From Paracoccaceae bacterium (GTDB lineage: Bacteria; Pseudomonadota; Alphaproteobacteria; Rhodobacterales; Rhodobacteraceae): a stretch of DNA of 64,000 nucleotides. This document shows positions 44,773-54,280 of the stretch, piece by piece. Every line of letters starts with the position of its first letter. Within the stretch, counting starts at the first letter, position 1. The notes under the pieces were generated by a model. The model worked only from the letters and a program-made list of their open reading frames with translations. It did not search any database and was not told the origin of the DNA. The stretch lies in NCBI GenBank assembly GCA_022843025.1, contig JALHOL010000003.1, positions 186,001 to 250,000 of the forward strand, in the 5' to 3' direction. The translations under genes and the position numbers were made by a program.

Positions 44773-45372
44773 ATGCTCGCCCTTACCTCGCCCGTGCAAA
44801 CGCCCCTGCACCGCCTGCCCGCCGGGGGGAAGCTGGCGGCACTGGCTGTCTTCACCTTCCTGCTCTTTCAACTGAACAGCCCCATCACCCTCGCCCTCGC
44901 CCTTGCCGCCATCGCGGCGCTGCACCTGCAGGGCGGGTGGCCCTTCGCCGCCCATGCTCTGCGCCTGCTGCGCCCGCTTTGGCCCTTCGCGCTGATCCTT
45001 GTGCTCTGGCACCTCTGGACCCAGGACCCGCGCGGCGGCGCCATCGTCCTTTTGCGCCTGACCACCGCCCTCGCCGCCGCCAACCTTGTGACCATGACCA
45101 CGCGTCTTTCCGACATGATCTCTGTCATCGAACGCCTGGCCGCCCCCCTCGCGCGCCTTGGCCTCCCCCCGCGCACCCTTGCCTTGGCCATCGCGCTGAC
45201 CATCCGCTTCCTGCCCGTCCTCTCCGACCGCCTGACCCGCATATCGGAGGCATGGCGCGCCCGTTCCCCCCGCCGCCCCGGCTGGCGCATCCTTACTCCG
45301 GCCACGCTTGCAACCCTCGACGATGCCGATCAGGTGGCCGAGGCCTTGCGGGCCCGCGGCGGCGCAGGCTAG
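44773..45372 (+). CDS. bioN: Biotin ECF transporter transmembrane protein (T-component)
   Basis: 199 aa CbiQ-like membrane protein with five hydrophobic segments. The coupling motifs AWRARSPRRPGWRILTP and DQVAEALRARGGAG near the C-terminus resemble the ARG-type motifs of T-components that contact the ATPases. Position between bioM and bioY supports the biotin assignment. It starts 24 bp after the bioM stop. Confidence 0.92.
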   Translation: MLALTSPVQTPLHRLPAGGKLAALAVFTFLLFQLNSPITLALALAAIAALHLQGGWPFAAHALRLLRPLWPFALILVLWHLWTQDPRGGAIVLLRLTTALAAANLVTMTTRLSDMISVIERLAAPLARLGLPPRTLALAIALTIRFLPVLSDRLTRISEAWRARSPRRPGWRILTPATLATLDDADQVAEALRARGGAG

Positions 45373-45399
45373 ATGCGCGCCACCCATAAGGAGACGCCC

Positions 45400-45984
45400 A
45401 TGGAACGCAGCCTGTCCCACATCGCCCTCTTCGCGGCCCTGATCGCGGTTCTGGGCTTGGTTCCGCCGGTAACGCTCCCAATCGGTGTGCCGATCACCGC
45501 ACAATCCTTGGGCATCATGCTCTGCGGCACCGTGCTGGGGGCCAAGCGTGGCGCATTGGCGGTGCTTCTGTTCCTGCTCCTCGTGGCCATCGGCCTGCCC
45601 GTCTTGTCTGGGGGTCGCGGCGGTATCGGTTGGTTCTTCACCGCTTCGGGTGGCTTCCTGATCGGTTTTCCGATTGCCGCCTTCGTTGCAGGAGCAATCA
45701 CCGGACGGTTTCCGGCGGGAATTGGCATCAGCGCCCTTCTGGGTGCGTTCATTGGCGGAATCATCGTTCTCTACGCGATCGGTATACCGGTTCTCGCCAT
45801 GCTGGTGACGGAAGATGGGCTCAGCGTTATGTTCGCCGACGCTCCTTCCTTGCGTGCCCTGCCTCTGCCTTTCGCGCTTGCAGCCTTATTCCTTCCCGGA
45901 GATCTGATTAAGGTGGTCTTGGCCGCTCTCATCACTCAGGGAGTCGCCCGCACGCGCCCGAACTCGCTCCTTTCGCGAAGCTGA
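45400..45984 (+). CDS. bioY: Biotin ECF transporter substrate-binding component
   Basis: 194 aa from the ATG at 45400, preferred because AAGGAG lies 7 bp upstream; an ATG at 45373 directly abuts the bioN stop. Six TM segments with the BioY signatures PVTLPIGVPITAQSLGIMLCGTVLGAKRGALAVLLFLLLVAIGLPVLSGGRGGIGWFFTASGGFLIGFPIAAFVAGAI, and LFLPGDLIKVVLAALI near the C-terminus. With BioM and BioN it forms a complete biotin importer. Biotin is the cofactor of PccA and pyruvate carboxylase encoded in this window. I saw no TTAT-N2-ATAA BioR-like box upstream of bioM. Confidence 0.95.
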   Translation: MERSLSHIALFAALIAVLGLVPPVTLPIGVPITAQSLGIMLCGTVLGAKRGALAVLLFLLLVAIGLPVLSGGRGGIGWFFTASGGFLIGFPIAAFVAGAITGRFPAGIGISALLGAFIGGIIVLYAIGIPVLAMLVTEDGLSVMFADAPSLRALPLPFALAALFLPGDLIKVVLAALITQGVARTRPNSLLSRS

Positions 45985-46028
45985 ACGAGCGGGAGGCATC
46001 CACGATCAGCCCGCCGCCACGAGATGGC

Positions 46029-46078
46029 AAAAGGGCGGTCCACCGGACCGCCCCCAGATTTTTCGCAGAAAAATCGTC
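46029..46078 (-). terminator. Paired-hairpin terminator closing the mraZ-mraY unit (third copy)
   Basis: On the minus strand, right after the mraY stop codon: the palindrome GATTTTTCTGCGAAAAATC (46057-46075), then GGGCGGTCC, loop GGT, GGACCGCCC (46033-46053), then TTTT. bioY converges from the left and may use the same element. Confidence 0.85.
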
Positions 46079-46080
46079 TC

Positions 46081-47163
46081 TTACCGCAGCTTCAGCGTCG
46101 CCAACCCCACCAGCGCCAAAATCAGTGAGATGATCCAGAACCGGATCACGATCTGCGGCTCGGCCCAGCCCTTCTTCTCAAAGTGGTGGTGGATCGGCGC
46201 CATCAGGAACACGCGCTTGCCCGTCGCCTTGAAATAGGCGACCTGAATGATGACGCTCAGCGCCTCCACCACGAACAGCCCGCCCACGATGGCCAGCACG
46301 ATTTCATGCTTGGTGCAGACGGCAATCGCCCCAAGCGCGCCGCCCAGCGCCAGCGATCCGGTATCGCCCATGAACACCGCCGCCGGCGGCGCGTTGTACC
46401 ACAGGAACCCCATCCCGCCCCCGAACAGCGCCGCGCAGAAGATCAAGAGTTCCCCCGTGCCGGGCACGAAATGCACGCCAAGATATTCGGTGTAATTGGC
46501 ATTCCCCACCACATAGGCGATCACCCCAAAGGTGCCCGCCGCGATCATCACCGGCATGATGGCCAGCCCGTCCAGACCATCCGTCAGGTTCACCGCATTG
46601 GCCGCCCCCACGATCACCACCATGCCAAAGGGGATGAAGAACAGCCACATGTTCAGCAGCAGGTCCTTGAAGAACGGAAAAGCCAGTTGGTTGGTCAGCG
46701 GCCCGGGATGAAAGCTCGCCGCCGCATAGGTGGCCAGCGCTGCGATCACCAGCCCCGCGCCAAAGCGCACCCGCCCCGACACGCCCTTGGTGTTCTGCTT
46801 GGTCACCTTCGCATAGTCATCGGCAAAACCGATCAGGCCAAAGGCCAGCGTCACCAGCAGCACGATCCAGACATAGGGATTGTCCCACCGCGCCCACAGC
46901 AGCGTCGATACCATCAGCGCTGACAGGATCAGCAACCCCCCCATCGTGGGCGTCCCCGCCTTGGCGAAATGGCTTTGCGGCCCGTCATCGCGGATCGGCT
47001 GGCCCTTCTTCTGCTTGCGGCGCAAAAGATCGATCAGCGGCCGCCCGAAGACGAAGCCGAACACCAGCGCCGTCAGGAACGCACCCCCCGCCCGCACCGT
47101 CTGATAGCGGAACAGGTTGAAGAAATCGCCGCCATCCGAAAAGGCCGTCAGCCAATAAAACAT
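46081..47163 (-). CDS. mraY: Phospho-N-acetylmuramoyl-pentapeptide-transferase
   Basis: 360 aa, ten TM segments. Forms lipid I from UDP-MurNAc-pentapeptide and undecaprenyl phosphate. Conserved [44 protein letters not shown] (catalytic DD), [16 protein letters not shown] and the cytoplasmic [23 protein letters not shown]. It starts one base after the murF stop and is the last gene of this dcw block; murD/ftsW do not follow here. Confidence 0.98.
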   Translation of the reverse strand: MFYWLTAFSDGGDFFNLFRYQTVRAGGAFLTALVFGFVFGRPLIDLLRRKQKKGQPIRDDGPQSHFAKAGTPTMGGLLILSALMVSTLLWARWDNPYVWIVLLVTLAFGLIGFADDYAKVTKQNTKGVSGRVRFGAGLVIAALATYAAASFHPGPLTNQLAFPFFKDLLLNMWLFFIPFGMVVIVGAANAVNLTDGLDGLAIMPVMIAAGTFGVIAYVVGNANYTEYLGVHFVPGTGELLIFCAALFGGGMGFLWYNAPPAAVFMGDTGSLALGGALGAIAVCTKHEIVLAIVGGLFVVEALSVIIQVAYFKATGKRVFLMAPIHHHFEKKGWAEPQIVIRFWIISLILALVGLATLKLR

Positions 47164-47164
47164 C

Positions 47165-48607
47165 TCACTCAGTCCCCGCGTTCTTTGGCGCCACCGCCTG
47201 CCCCAGTTTCCTCAGCGCGTCAACGACAAGACTGACCTTGGATCCCTTTGATCCCTTCACCAGCACGATATCCCCGGCATCGATGATCGACCGCGCCCGC
47301 GCTGCAAGGTCGCCCGCCGTCTCTGCCCAATCCCCCCGCTGACCGCGCGGCAAGGCCTGCCACAACGCGCGCATCCGGGGGCCCACGCAATGAATCACTG
47401 TCACCGTCTCCAGCCCGGGATGGCGCGCAATGGCCGCGTGCAGTTCGCCTTCGGTCGGCCCCAGTTCCAGCATGTCGCCCAGCACGGCAATCCGCCGCCC
47501 CGTCGCCAGCCGCCCGATCCCGTTCTCCGGCACGGCGGCAATCAGCACATCCAGCGCTGCCGCCATACTGGCCGGATTGGCGTTGAAGGCATCGTCGATC
47601 AGGTCGAACCCGGTCTCTTCCAGCGTGTCCATCATGATCCGCTCGCGCGTCCCGCGCCCGACGGGCGGCGACCATTGCCCGATATCGCAGGCCGTGATTG
47701 CCGGATCGCAGCCCATCGCCTCGGCCACGGCCAGCGCGCCGGTCGCATTGGCCGCGAAATGCCGCCCGGGGGATCGCACCTTGAACAGCAACGCCTCGCC
47801 CCTGCGCGTGGCGCGCACCACCGTCGTCTCGCCCGCAATCTCGACCGAAAGAATGCGCCAATCCGCATCCGCCGCAGTCCCGAACATCACCGCCTTTGCC
47901 CCCACCGCCGCCGCCTTGGCGCGCAGGATCGGGGTCGTGGCGATATCGGCATTCAGCACCGCCACCCCACCGGGCCGCAGGCCATCCAGGATCGACGCCT
48001 TCTCATGCGCGATCCCCTCGATGCTCTCGAACGCCTCCAGATGCGCAGGCGCGACGGTCGTGATCATCGCCACGTCAAGGTCGGCCATCCGCGCCAAAGG
48101 CGCGATCTCGCCGGGATGGTTCATCCCGATCTCGATCACCGCGAATTCCGTCTCTTCCGGCATCCGCGCCAGTGTCAGCGGCACGCCCCAGTGGTTGTTG
48201 TAACTCGCCTCAGCCGCATGCACCCGGCCCTGCCCGCCCAGAATGGCGCGCAGCATTTCCTTGGTCGATGTCTTGCCCACCGATCCGGTGATCCCGACCA
48301 CCTTGGCCTTCGTGCGCGCCCGGGCCGCGCGGCCCAGATCCTCCAGCGCGCGCAGCACATCCGGCACGATCAGCAGCGGCGCATCCGCCGCCACGCCTTC
48401 GGGGATATGCGACACCAGCGCCGCCGCCGCCCCCTTGTCCAGCGCAGCCTTCACGAAATCATGCCCGTCGCGCACATCTTTCAGCGCAACGAACAGCTCC
48501 CCCGGCCGCAGCGTCCGCGTGTCGATCGACACGCCCGTCGCGGCCCAGCGCTTCGTCACGCGCCCGCCCGTGGCCGCCACCGCCGCATCCGAAGTCCACA
48601 ACACCAT
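47165..48607 (-). CDS. murF: UDP-MurNAc-tripeptide D-alanyl-D-alanine ligase
   Basis: 480 aa Mur ligase; adds D-Ala-D-Ala to the tripeptide precursor. ATP loop [54 protein letters not shown], and the [19 protein letters not shown] segment with the C-terminal domain ending [17 protein letters not shown]. Start overlaps the murE stop by one base (TGATG). Confidence 0.97.
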   Translation of the reverse strand: MVLWTSDAAVAATGGRVTKRWAATGVSIDTRTLRPGELFVALKDVRDGHDFVKAALDKGAAAALVSHIPEGVAADAPLLIVPDVLRALEDLGRAARARTKAKVVGITGSVGKTSTKEMLRAILGGQGRVHAAEASYNNHWGVPLTLARMPEETEFAVIEIGMNHPGEIAPLARMADLDVAMITTVAPAHLEAFESIEGIAHEKASILDGLRPGGVAVLNADIATTPILRAKAAAVGAKAVMFGTAADADWRILSVEIAGETTVVRATRRGEALLFKVRSPGRHFAANATGALAVAEAMGCDPAITACDIGQWSPPVGRGTRERIMMDTLEETGFDLIDDAFNANPASMAAALDVLIAAVPENGIGRLATGRRIAVLGDMLELGPTEGELHAAIARHPGLETVTVIHCVGPRMRALWQALPRGQRGDWAETAGDLAARARSIIDAGDIVLVKGSKGSKVSLVVDALRKLGQAVAPKNAGTE

Positions 48608-50085
48608 CAGATCACCCCATCCAGCGCCGCCACAGCGATGCTCGCCTGTTCCACATCGTCAAAGGGATAGACATCGCCCTTGATGATCTGCCCCGTCTCA
48701 TGCCCCTTGCCCGCAATCAGCAACGCATCGCCCGGCCCCAGCGCATCCACCCCGCGCAAGATAGCCTCGGCCCGGTCGCCCACCTCATTGGCCTCGGGGC
48801 AGGCCGCCATGATCTCGGCCCGGATCGCAGCAGGCTCCTCGCTTCTCGGATTGTCGTCGGTCACGAACAGCACGTCGGCAAATTCCCGCGCCGCCGCCCC
48901 CATCAACGGGCGCTTGGTCCGGTCCCGGTCACCGCCCGCGCCAAAGACGATCACGATCCGCCCCATCACATGCGGCCGCAGTGCGCGCAGCGCGGTCGCC
49001 ACCGCATCCGGCGTATGGGCATAATCCACAAACACCGCCGCCCCGTTCCGGCGCGTGGCGGCCAACTGCATCCGCCCGCGCACACCCTGCAATGATGGCA
49101 GCACCCGGAACACCGCCGCAGGCTCCTCCCCCGCCGCGATCACCAGCCCCGCCGCCAGCGCCACATTTTCCGCCTGAAATCCGCCGATCAGATCAAGCCG
49201 CACCTGATGCGGCTGTCCCTGCCACTGAAACCGCACCTCCTGCCCCGTCGCATCATAGCGCTGGCCAAGCAATCGCAGGTCACAGCCCGCGCCATGCCCC
49301 ACGGTCAGCACGCGCTGCCCGCGCGCCTGCGCCACCTCGGCCACCTGCGCGCCATGGGCATCATTCAGGTTTACCACCGCCACGCCCTCGGGCGGCAACA
49401 CCCGCGCGAACAGCGCCGCCTTGGCTGCGAAATAGGCCTCCATCGTGCCGTGATAATCCAGATGATCCTGCGTGAAATTCGTGAACCCCGCCGCCGCCAG
49501 CCGGACGCCATCCATCCGCCGCTGATCGAGCCCGTGGGACGATGCCTCCATCGCCGCATGGGTCACCCCCGCCTCCGCCGCCTGCGCCAGCATGGAATGC
49601 AGCGTCAGCGCGTCCGGCGTCGTGTGGCTCGACGGTGCCGCCCAGGCCCCCTCTACACCGGTGGTCCCGATATTGATCGCCGCATGGCCCAGCGCCATCC
49701 AGATCTGGCGCGTGAAGGTCGCGACCGATGTCTTGCCATTGGTCCCGGTCACCGCAACCATCGTGTCGGGCTGCGCCCCGAACCACAGCGCCGCCGCACC
49801 CGACAGGGCCGCCCGCGCATCCTCGGCCACCACCAGCGCCACGCCGCTGCCCGCCAAAGCCTCTGCCGCGATCCGTGCGCCGTCGGCATCGGTCAGCACT
49901 GCCGCCGCGCCCATCCGCAACGCGGGGCCGATAAACTCGGCCCCATGCAGCACCGCCCCCGGCAGGGCCGCGAACAAAAACCCATCCTTCACCGCCCGGC
50001 TGTCCGCCGTGACACCGGCCAACACCGGGTCGCGCCCGCCCCGCGCCGCCAGACCGAGTTCCGACAGTTTCTTCGCCCCGGCCAT
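48607..50085 (-). CDS. murE: UDP-MurNAc-dipeptide: meso-diaminopimelate ligase
   Basis: 492 aa. AVTGTNGKTSVATFTRQI (ATP loop), TTPDALTLHSMLAQAAEAGVTHAAMEASSHGLDQRR, FTNFTQDHLDYHGTMEAY, and the DDNPRSEEP motif that selects meso-DAP, followed by IAGKGHETGQII. It starts 20 bp after the ftsI stop. The DNPR motif indicates DAP-type peptidoglycan, as expected for a Gram-negative. Confidence 0.98.
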   Translation of the reverse strand: MAGAKKLSELGLAARGGRDPVLAGVTADSRAVKDGFLFAALPGAVLHGAEFIGPALRMGAAAVLTDADGARIAAEALAGSGVALVVAEDARAALSGAAALWFGAQPDTMVAVTGTNGKTSVATFTRQIWMALGHAAINIGTTGVEGAWAAPSSHTTPDALTLHSMLAQAAEAGVTHAAMEASSHGLDQRRMDGVRLAAAGFTNFTQDHLDYHGTMEAYFAAKAALFARVLPPEGVAVVNLNDAHGAQVAEVAQARGQRVLTVGHGAGCDLRLLGQRYDATGQEVRFQWQGQPHQVRLDLIGGFQAENVALAAGLVIAAGEEPAAVFRVLPSLQGVRGRMQLAATRRNGAAVFVDYAHTPDAVATALRALRPHVMGRIVIVFGAGGDRDRTKRPLMGAAAREFADVLFVTDDNPRSEEPAAIRAEIMAACPEANEVGDRAEAILRGVDALGPGDALLIAGKGHETGQIIKGDVYPFDDVEQASIAVAALDGVI

Positions 50086-50105
50086 GTCCCGCGCTCCCGC
50101 CTGCT

Positions 50106-51893
50106 TCAGTTCGCGACGGCTGTTAGCTCATCCACCGGCGGGGGTTCAACCACCGGCCGCAATCCCAGAAGCGGCGCCGCCCGGCGGATGATCTCGCCTG
50201 CCACCGGCACCGCAGTCCAGCCCGCCGTGCGGCGCGGCTCGCTCCCCGATGTCTCCACCGGCTCATCCAACGTCACCACCAGCACATATTTCGGGTCATC
50301 TGCGGGGAACATGCTGGCAAAGGTGTTCACCACCTTATCCTCGTCATAGCCGCCCTGCGCATTGGGCTTTTCCGCGGTCCCGGTCTTGCCGGCCACCTGA
50401 TAGCCCGGCACATCACCCAGCGTCGCCGTCCCATGCTCCACCACACCGCGCAGCATATGCACCGACGCCCGCGCCGTTTCCTGCGTCATCACGCGCGGCC
50501 CGTTCTGCGGCACGCCCCCGCGCAACAGCGTCGGCGTCACCCGCACCCCGCCATTGGCAATCGCCGCATAGGCCACCGCAAGATGCATCGGGCTGGCGGA
50601 AATGCCATGCCCATAAGACGTTGTAATCGTGGTGATATCCGGCCACCGCTTCGGCACGATGGGCTTTGCCCCCGGTGCCTCGACCAGTTCCACCACCGTC
50701 GGATCAAAGAACCCGAGCGACTGGAAGAACGCGGCCTGCCGCTCTGCCCCGATCATCAGCGCCAGATTGGCCGTGCCGACGTTCGACGATTTCACGATCA
50801 CATTCTCGACCGAAAGCAGCGGCCCATAGTTCTTGCCCTGAAATTCCTTGATCGTAAACCGGCCCCAGCGGCGCGGCGCATTGGCATCGACCATCGTATC
50901 CGGCGCCACCAGCCCAAGGTTCAACGCATTGGCCACGGTGAATATCTTGAAGGTCGACCCCAGTTCATACACCCCCTGCACCGCACGGTTGAACAGCGGG
51001 CTGTCGCCCGGATCGCCCTTCACCAAAGGGTTGGGCCGGTCATTCGGATCAAATGCCGGCAGCGACGCCAGCGACAGGATCTCCCCGGTCCGCACATCCA
51101 TCAGGATCGCCGCCGCACCCTTGGCATTCAGCATGGTCATGCCGGTGCCCAGAATTTCTTCCACCGCCGCCTGCAATGTCAGATCGATCGACAGTTCCAG
51201 CGGTGCCCCCGCCTGCGCCGGATCGCGCAGCCGCGCATCCAGCGCCTTCTCGATCCCCGCCGTCCCGATCACCTCGGCCGACGACACGCCCTCGGCCCCG
51301 AACGATGCCCCGCCCAGCACATGCGCGGCCAAGGTTCCGTTCGGATACAACCGCATCTCGCGCGGCCCGAACAGCAGGCCCGGATCACCAATCTCATGCA
51401 CACGCTGCATCTGTTCCGGGCTCATCACCCGCCGGATCCACAAGAAAGACCGCCCGTCGGTCAGCCGCCGCTCCATCGCCACCGGGTCAATCTCGGGGAA
51501 AATCTTGGCCAGTTCCCGCGACACCCGGCCCGGATCGACCATATCCTTGGGCTGCGCATAAAGCGCATAGGTCTGCATATTCGTCGCCAGAATGCGCCCG
51601 TTTCGGTCGGTGATATCCGCCCGCGTCGCAAGTATCTGCGCCCCGGCTGCGGCCGAACGCGGCTCGACCGGTTCGGTCGCCGCCAACAGGCCCATCCGCG
51701 CCCCGATGGTGGAAAACGCCGCCAGAAATCCAAGGCTCAGGAACAACAGCCGCACCTCGGCCCGCGCCCGCGTCCGGTCGCGAATTTCCTCATGCCGCAG
51801 GCGCAGGTTTTCGCGCTCGATCGTGTCGGGGTTCTCGCCCTTCTGACGGGCAAGCAGAATACGGGCAAGCGGGCGCAGGGGGGTGCGGATCAT
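50106..51893 (-). CDS. ftsI: Septal peptidoglycan transpeptidase FtsI (class B PBP)
   Basis: 595 aa. N-terminal TM helix (RLLFLSLGFLAAFSTIGARMGLLAA), PBP dimer domain (ATRADITDRNGRILATNMQTYALYA) and a transpeptidase domain with STFK (ELGSTFKIFTVANAL), SSN (VKSSNVGTANLALMIG) and KTG (QVAGKTGTAEKPNAQGG). Crosslinks septal peptidoglycan together with FtsW. Its start overlaps the ftsL stop as ATGA. Confidence 0.97.
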   Translation of the reverse strand: MIRTPLRPLARILLARQKGENPDTIERENLRLRHEEIRDRTRARAEVRLLFLSLGFLAAFSTIGARMGLLAATEPVEPRSAAAGAQILATRADITDRNGRILATNMQTYALYAQPKDMVDPGRVSRELAKIFPEIDPVAMERRLTDGRSFLWIRRVMSPEQMQRVHEIGDPGLLFGPREMRLYPNGTLAAHVLGGASFGAEGVSSAEVIGTAGIEKALDARLRDPAQAGAPLELSIDLTLQAAVEEILGTGMTMLNAKGAAAILMDVRTGEILSLASLPAFDPNDRPNPLVKGDPGDSPLFNRAVQGVYELGSTFKIFTVANALNLGLVAPDTMVDANAPRRWGRFTIKEFQGKNYGPLLSVENVIVKSSNVGTANLALMIGAERQAAFFQSLGFFDPTVVELVEAPGAKPIVPKRWPDITTITTSYGHGISASPMHLAVAYAAIANGGVRVTPTLLRGGVPQNGPRVMTQETARASVHMLRGVVEHGTATLGDVPGYQVAGKTGTAEKPNAQGGYDEDKVVNTFASMFPADDPKYVLVVTLDEPVETSGSEPRRTAGWTAVPVAGEIIRRAAPLLGLRPVVEPPPVDELTAVAN

Positions 51894-52288
51894 GGGAATT
51901 GTCCGTCAGCAGGAGGCGGAGCCATTTCATTGGAAATCTGCCCGGTCACATCCACCGGGTTCGATATGTCGGGGAACATGTCATCCCCCGGCAGGATCAT
52001 CGGCGCAGGATAGGACACTTGCGCCGCCGCCCCGAATTGCGTCGGCTCCAGAGGCAACAGCCCCAGCCGGTCAAAGTTCAGCGTCGCCAGTTCCCGCAGC
52101 CGCTCGGGCCGGTTCAGATAGGCCCATTCCGCCCGCTGCAACGCCAGCGCCTCGCGCAAACTTGCAATCTCATCCTGCAACCGCCCCATCTCGCGCAGCG
52201 CGCTCTGCGTCGCGTAATTCTCGCGATAGGCCCAAAAGGCCAATCCCATCACGGCGATGAAGGACAGAACGAAAAACACCGGGCGCAT
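51890..52288 (-). CDS. ftsL: Cell division protein FtsL-like
   Basis: 132 aa: a TM helix near the N-terminus ([28 protein letters not shown]) followed by a coiled coil (SALREMGRLQDEIASLREALALQRAEWAYLNRPERLRELA), then a proline-containing tail. The position between rsmH and ftsI and this bitopic topology identify FtsL, which joins the FtsQLB complex, although primary sequence of the family diverges strongly. The start overlaps the rsmH stop (TGATG). Confidence 0.9.
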   Translation of the reverse strand: MRPVFFVLSFIAVMGLAFWAYRENYATQSALREMGRLQDEIASLREALALQRAEWAYLNRPERLRELATLNFDRLGLLPLEPTQFGAAAQVSYPAPMILPGDDMFPDISNPVDVTGQISNEMAPPPADGQFP

Positions 52289-53292
52289 CAGCGGCGTCCT
52301 TTCTTCGGTTGTATCACAGGCAGGCCCAGCAGATCGGGCGCAATCGGGGCCGAGGGCGCATGGGTGCGGCGCGCCACGCGCAGCTTGGCACTGCGCGCAC
52401 GCGGGTTTTCAGCCAATTCATCCTCATCCGGGGCCACCGCCTTGCGGGTGATCATCTCGAACCGCGCCGTGGTGTCAGCCTTGGCCGGGGCATAGCGGTT
52501 GGCATTGGATTCCGTCCCGCTGGCAATCTGGAAGAACCGCTTCACGATCCGGTCCTCAAGGCTGTGGAACGTGACCACCGCCAGCCGCCCGCCGGGCTTC
52601 AAGGCCCGCTCAGCGGCCTGCAGCCCGTCGGCCAGTTCCTGAAATTCGGTGTTCACCGCAATCCGGATGGCCTGAAAGCTGCGCGTCGCCGGATGGCTCT
52701 GGCCGGGCTTGGGGCGCGGCAGGCATTTGGCCACGATCTCGGCCAGCCGCAGCGTCCGCGTGATCGGCTCCACCGCCCGCGCCTCGACAATCGCCTTGGC
52801 AATCCGGCGCGAGGCGCGCTCTTCACCGTAATGATACAGGATATCGGCCAGCACGCCCTCATCCGCGCCATTCACCAGATCGGCGGCGCTCTCACCGTCC
52901 TGGCTCATCCGCATGTCCAAAGGCCCGTCCTTCTGGAACGAAAACCCGCGCTCGGCCCGGTCCAACTGCATCGACGACACGCCCAGATCCAGCACGACCC
53001 CGTCCAGCAACCCGCCCGCATGGATATCCAGCTCGGAAAACGTCCCCGCCACCAGCCGCAGCCGGTCGCCATAGTCCCCCGCCCACCCTGCAGCCATCTC
53101 CAGCGCCAGCGGATCGCGGTCCACACCCGTCACCCGTGCCGCACCGGCTTCCAGCAACCCGCGCGCATAGCCGCCCGCACCAAAAGTGCCGTCCAGCCAC
53201 TCCCCTTCGACCGGAGCCACCGCCGCCAGCAACGGGCGCAGCAGCACCGGGATATGGGGTTTGCGACCGATCTCCTGATCGCCGGGGGCCAA
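52288..53292 (-). CDS. rsmH: 16S rRNA (cytosine(1402)-N4)-methyltransferase
   Basis: 334 aa. SAM-binding [32 protein letters not shown]; family motifs [55 protein letters not shown] and [19 protein letters not shown]. Methylates C1402 in the ribosomal P site. Starts 3 bp after the mraZ stop. Confidence 0.97.
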   Translation of the reverse strand: MAPGDQEIGRKPHIPVLLRPLLAAVAPVEGEWLDGTFGAGGYARGLLEAGAARVTGVDRDPLALEMAAGWAGDYGDRLRLVAGTFSELDIHAGGLLDGVVLDLGVSSMQLDRAERGFSFQKDGPLDMRMSQDGESAADLVNGADEGVLADILYHYGEERASRRIAKAIVEARAVEPITRTLRLAEIVAKCLPRPKPGQSHPATRSFQAIRIAVNTEFQELADGLQAAERALKPGGRLAVVTFHSLEDRIVKRFFQIASGTESNANRYAPAKADTTARFEMITRKAVAPDEDELAENPRARSAKLRVARRTHAPSAPIAPDLLGLPVIQPKKGRR

Positions 53293-53295
53293 GGC

Positions 53296-53805
53296 TCAGG
53301 TCTCCTGAAGTTCGCCGCCCAGCAGCGACAGGATGTCCATATCGGCGGGCAAAGCCGCCAGTTCATCGCTCGCCGCGCGCAGGATCTCGGCCTGATAGGT
53401 CTCGGGGTTCCAGATCTGGAACGTGTCCAGCGCACCGGCAAAGACCGCCTCGCCCGCGTCCGAGCTGGACAGACCGGCCTTCTCGCGCACCTTTTGCGGC
53501 AGCACGATCCGGCCATCGTCATCAATGTCCAGCGTCACCGACAGGGTGATCATGTTGCGCTCCAGCAAACGGCGCTGCATCGATCCCAGCGGCAGCCGCC
53601 GGATCATCGCCTCAAGCCGCTGTGCGCCTGCAATGGTGTAGCATTCGGCAAACTTGCGCCGCTCATCGCCATAGACGATCACGATGCGCTTGCGGGTGCT
53701 GTCAGGGTCTCCGGCCTCCAGAACACGGCGAAAGTGCGCCGGGATAGACACCCGCGCCTTACCGTCCACCTTCTGGGTGAACTCGCCTCTGAACGCCTCC
53801 GACAT
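53296..53805 (-). CDS. mraZ: MraZ transcriptional regulator of the dcw cluster
   Basis: 169 aa with two AbrB-like MraZ repeats: FTQKVDGKARVSIPAHFRRVL (first DxK-R motif) and SVTLDIDDDGRIVLPQKVREKAGLSS (second). MraZ proteins bind tandem TGGG[A/G]-N5 repeats before dcw promoters. The ribosome site AAAGGAGG is followed by GGCC-GGAA-GGCC, a mini-hairpin between SD and ATG that could tune translation. An unusually long leader with an UpsM-like sRNA precedes the gene. Confidence 0.95.
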   Translation of the reverse strand: MSEAFRGEFTQKVDGKARVSIPAHFRRVLEAGDPDSTRKRIVIVYGDERRKFAECYTIAGAQRLEAMIRRLPLGSMQRRLLERNMITLSVTLDIDDDGRIVLPQKVREKAGLSSSDAGEAVFAGALDTFQIWNPETYQAEILRAASDELAALPADMDILSLLGGELQET

Positions 53806-53876
53806 GGGCCTTCCGGCCTCCTTTAACGCAGCTATTGCCCTGCTCCGTCAGGCCCCTGCCCGAGTATCGGGCCCTG

Positions 53877-53922
53877 AAAACGGAAACGGCGGATCGAGCT
53901 GCTGCCACTGCTCGATCCGCCG
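53877..53922 (-). terminator. Intrinsic terminator in the mraZ leader (3' end of UpsM-like RNA)
   Basis: A perfect 13-bp stem (CGGCGGATCGAGC at 53887-53899 with its complement at 53910-53922, loop 10 nt) is followed on the minus strand by GTTTCCGTTTTC. It lies 70-120 bp before mraZ inside the leader, so only read-through transcripts express the dcw genes. Confidence 0.82.
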
Positions 53923-54093
53923 CCTGTCCCATCGCTGGGCGTCCAGCTACGCGCGCCACCTGGGGGAGATGTCTGCTCGCTCGCGCGCCGGATCTCTGGT
54001 TTCGATGAAGGCGGGTGCCTGTATGAAGCCTGCTATCGCCTGTTCGGGGTCTTGAGCCGCCCCTGCTTTCTCGTTGCCCGTCCTCATCTTCGT
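53877..54093 (-). ncRNA. upsM: UpsM-like sRNA from the extended dcw 5' leader
   Basis: In R. sphaeroides the dcw cluster is preceded by a long leader containing an abundant sRNA (UpsM, roughly 200 nt) released from the mraZ transcript. Here the same position holds a gene-free leader with a plausible promoter (54100-54128), an intrinsic terminator at 53887-53922 with T-tract, and a predicted RNA of about 216 nt. Sequence identity to UpsM could not be checked; the call rests on position, size and terminator. The 5' end is predicted from the promoter only. Confidence 0.7.
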
Positions 54094-54099
54094 GAGACA

Positions 54100-54128
54100 T
54101 GTATGCTCTGGGAATTTGCCCCATGCAA
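54100..54128 (-). promoter_or_regulatory. Candidate promoter for the dcw leader
   Basis: On the minus strand TTGCAT (54128-54123) and CATACA (54105-54100) are separated by 17 bp, a moderate sigma-70-like match, predicting a start near 54093. Confidence 0.45.
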
Positions 54129-54196
54129 CGGAAATTTTTGGGATAAAGCGGGCATATCTTGTTCAGGCAACCCGCCCGACACAGCATTTTGTGGGG

Positions 54197-54205
54197 TTAT
54201 CCACA
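54197..54205 (+). promoter_or_regulatory. Consensus DnaA box
   Basis: TTATCCACA is an exact match to the strong DnaA box, about 100 bp upstream of the predicted dcw leader start. It lies inside an imperfect palindrome (TGTGGGGTT ... AATCCCACA). I saw no second strong box nearby, so this is not an origin. Confidence 0.6.
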
Positions 54206-54280
54206 GCCTAAATCCCACAAATACGCATAATACCCTCACTCAATCACAATATGTAGTGATCGAATGTGAGCGGGGGCTTT

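Noticed and set aside
53806-54100. Possible rnpB (RNase P RNA) in the mraZ leader
   Set aside because: The conserved RNase P core sequences were not found on either strand; position and terminator fit UpsM better.
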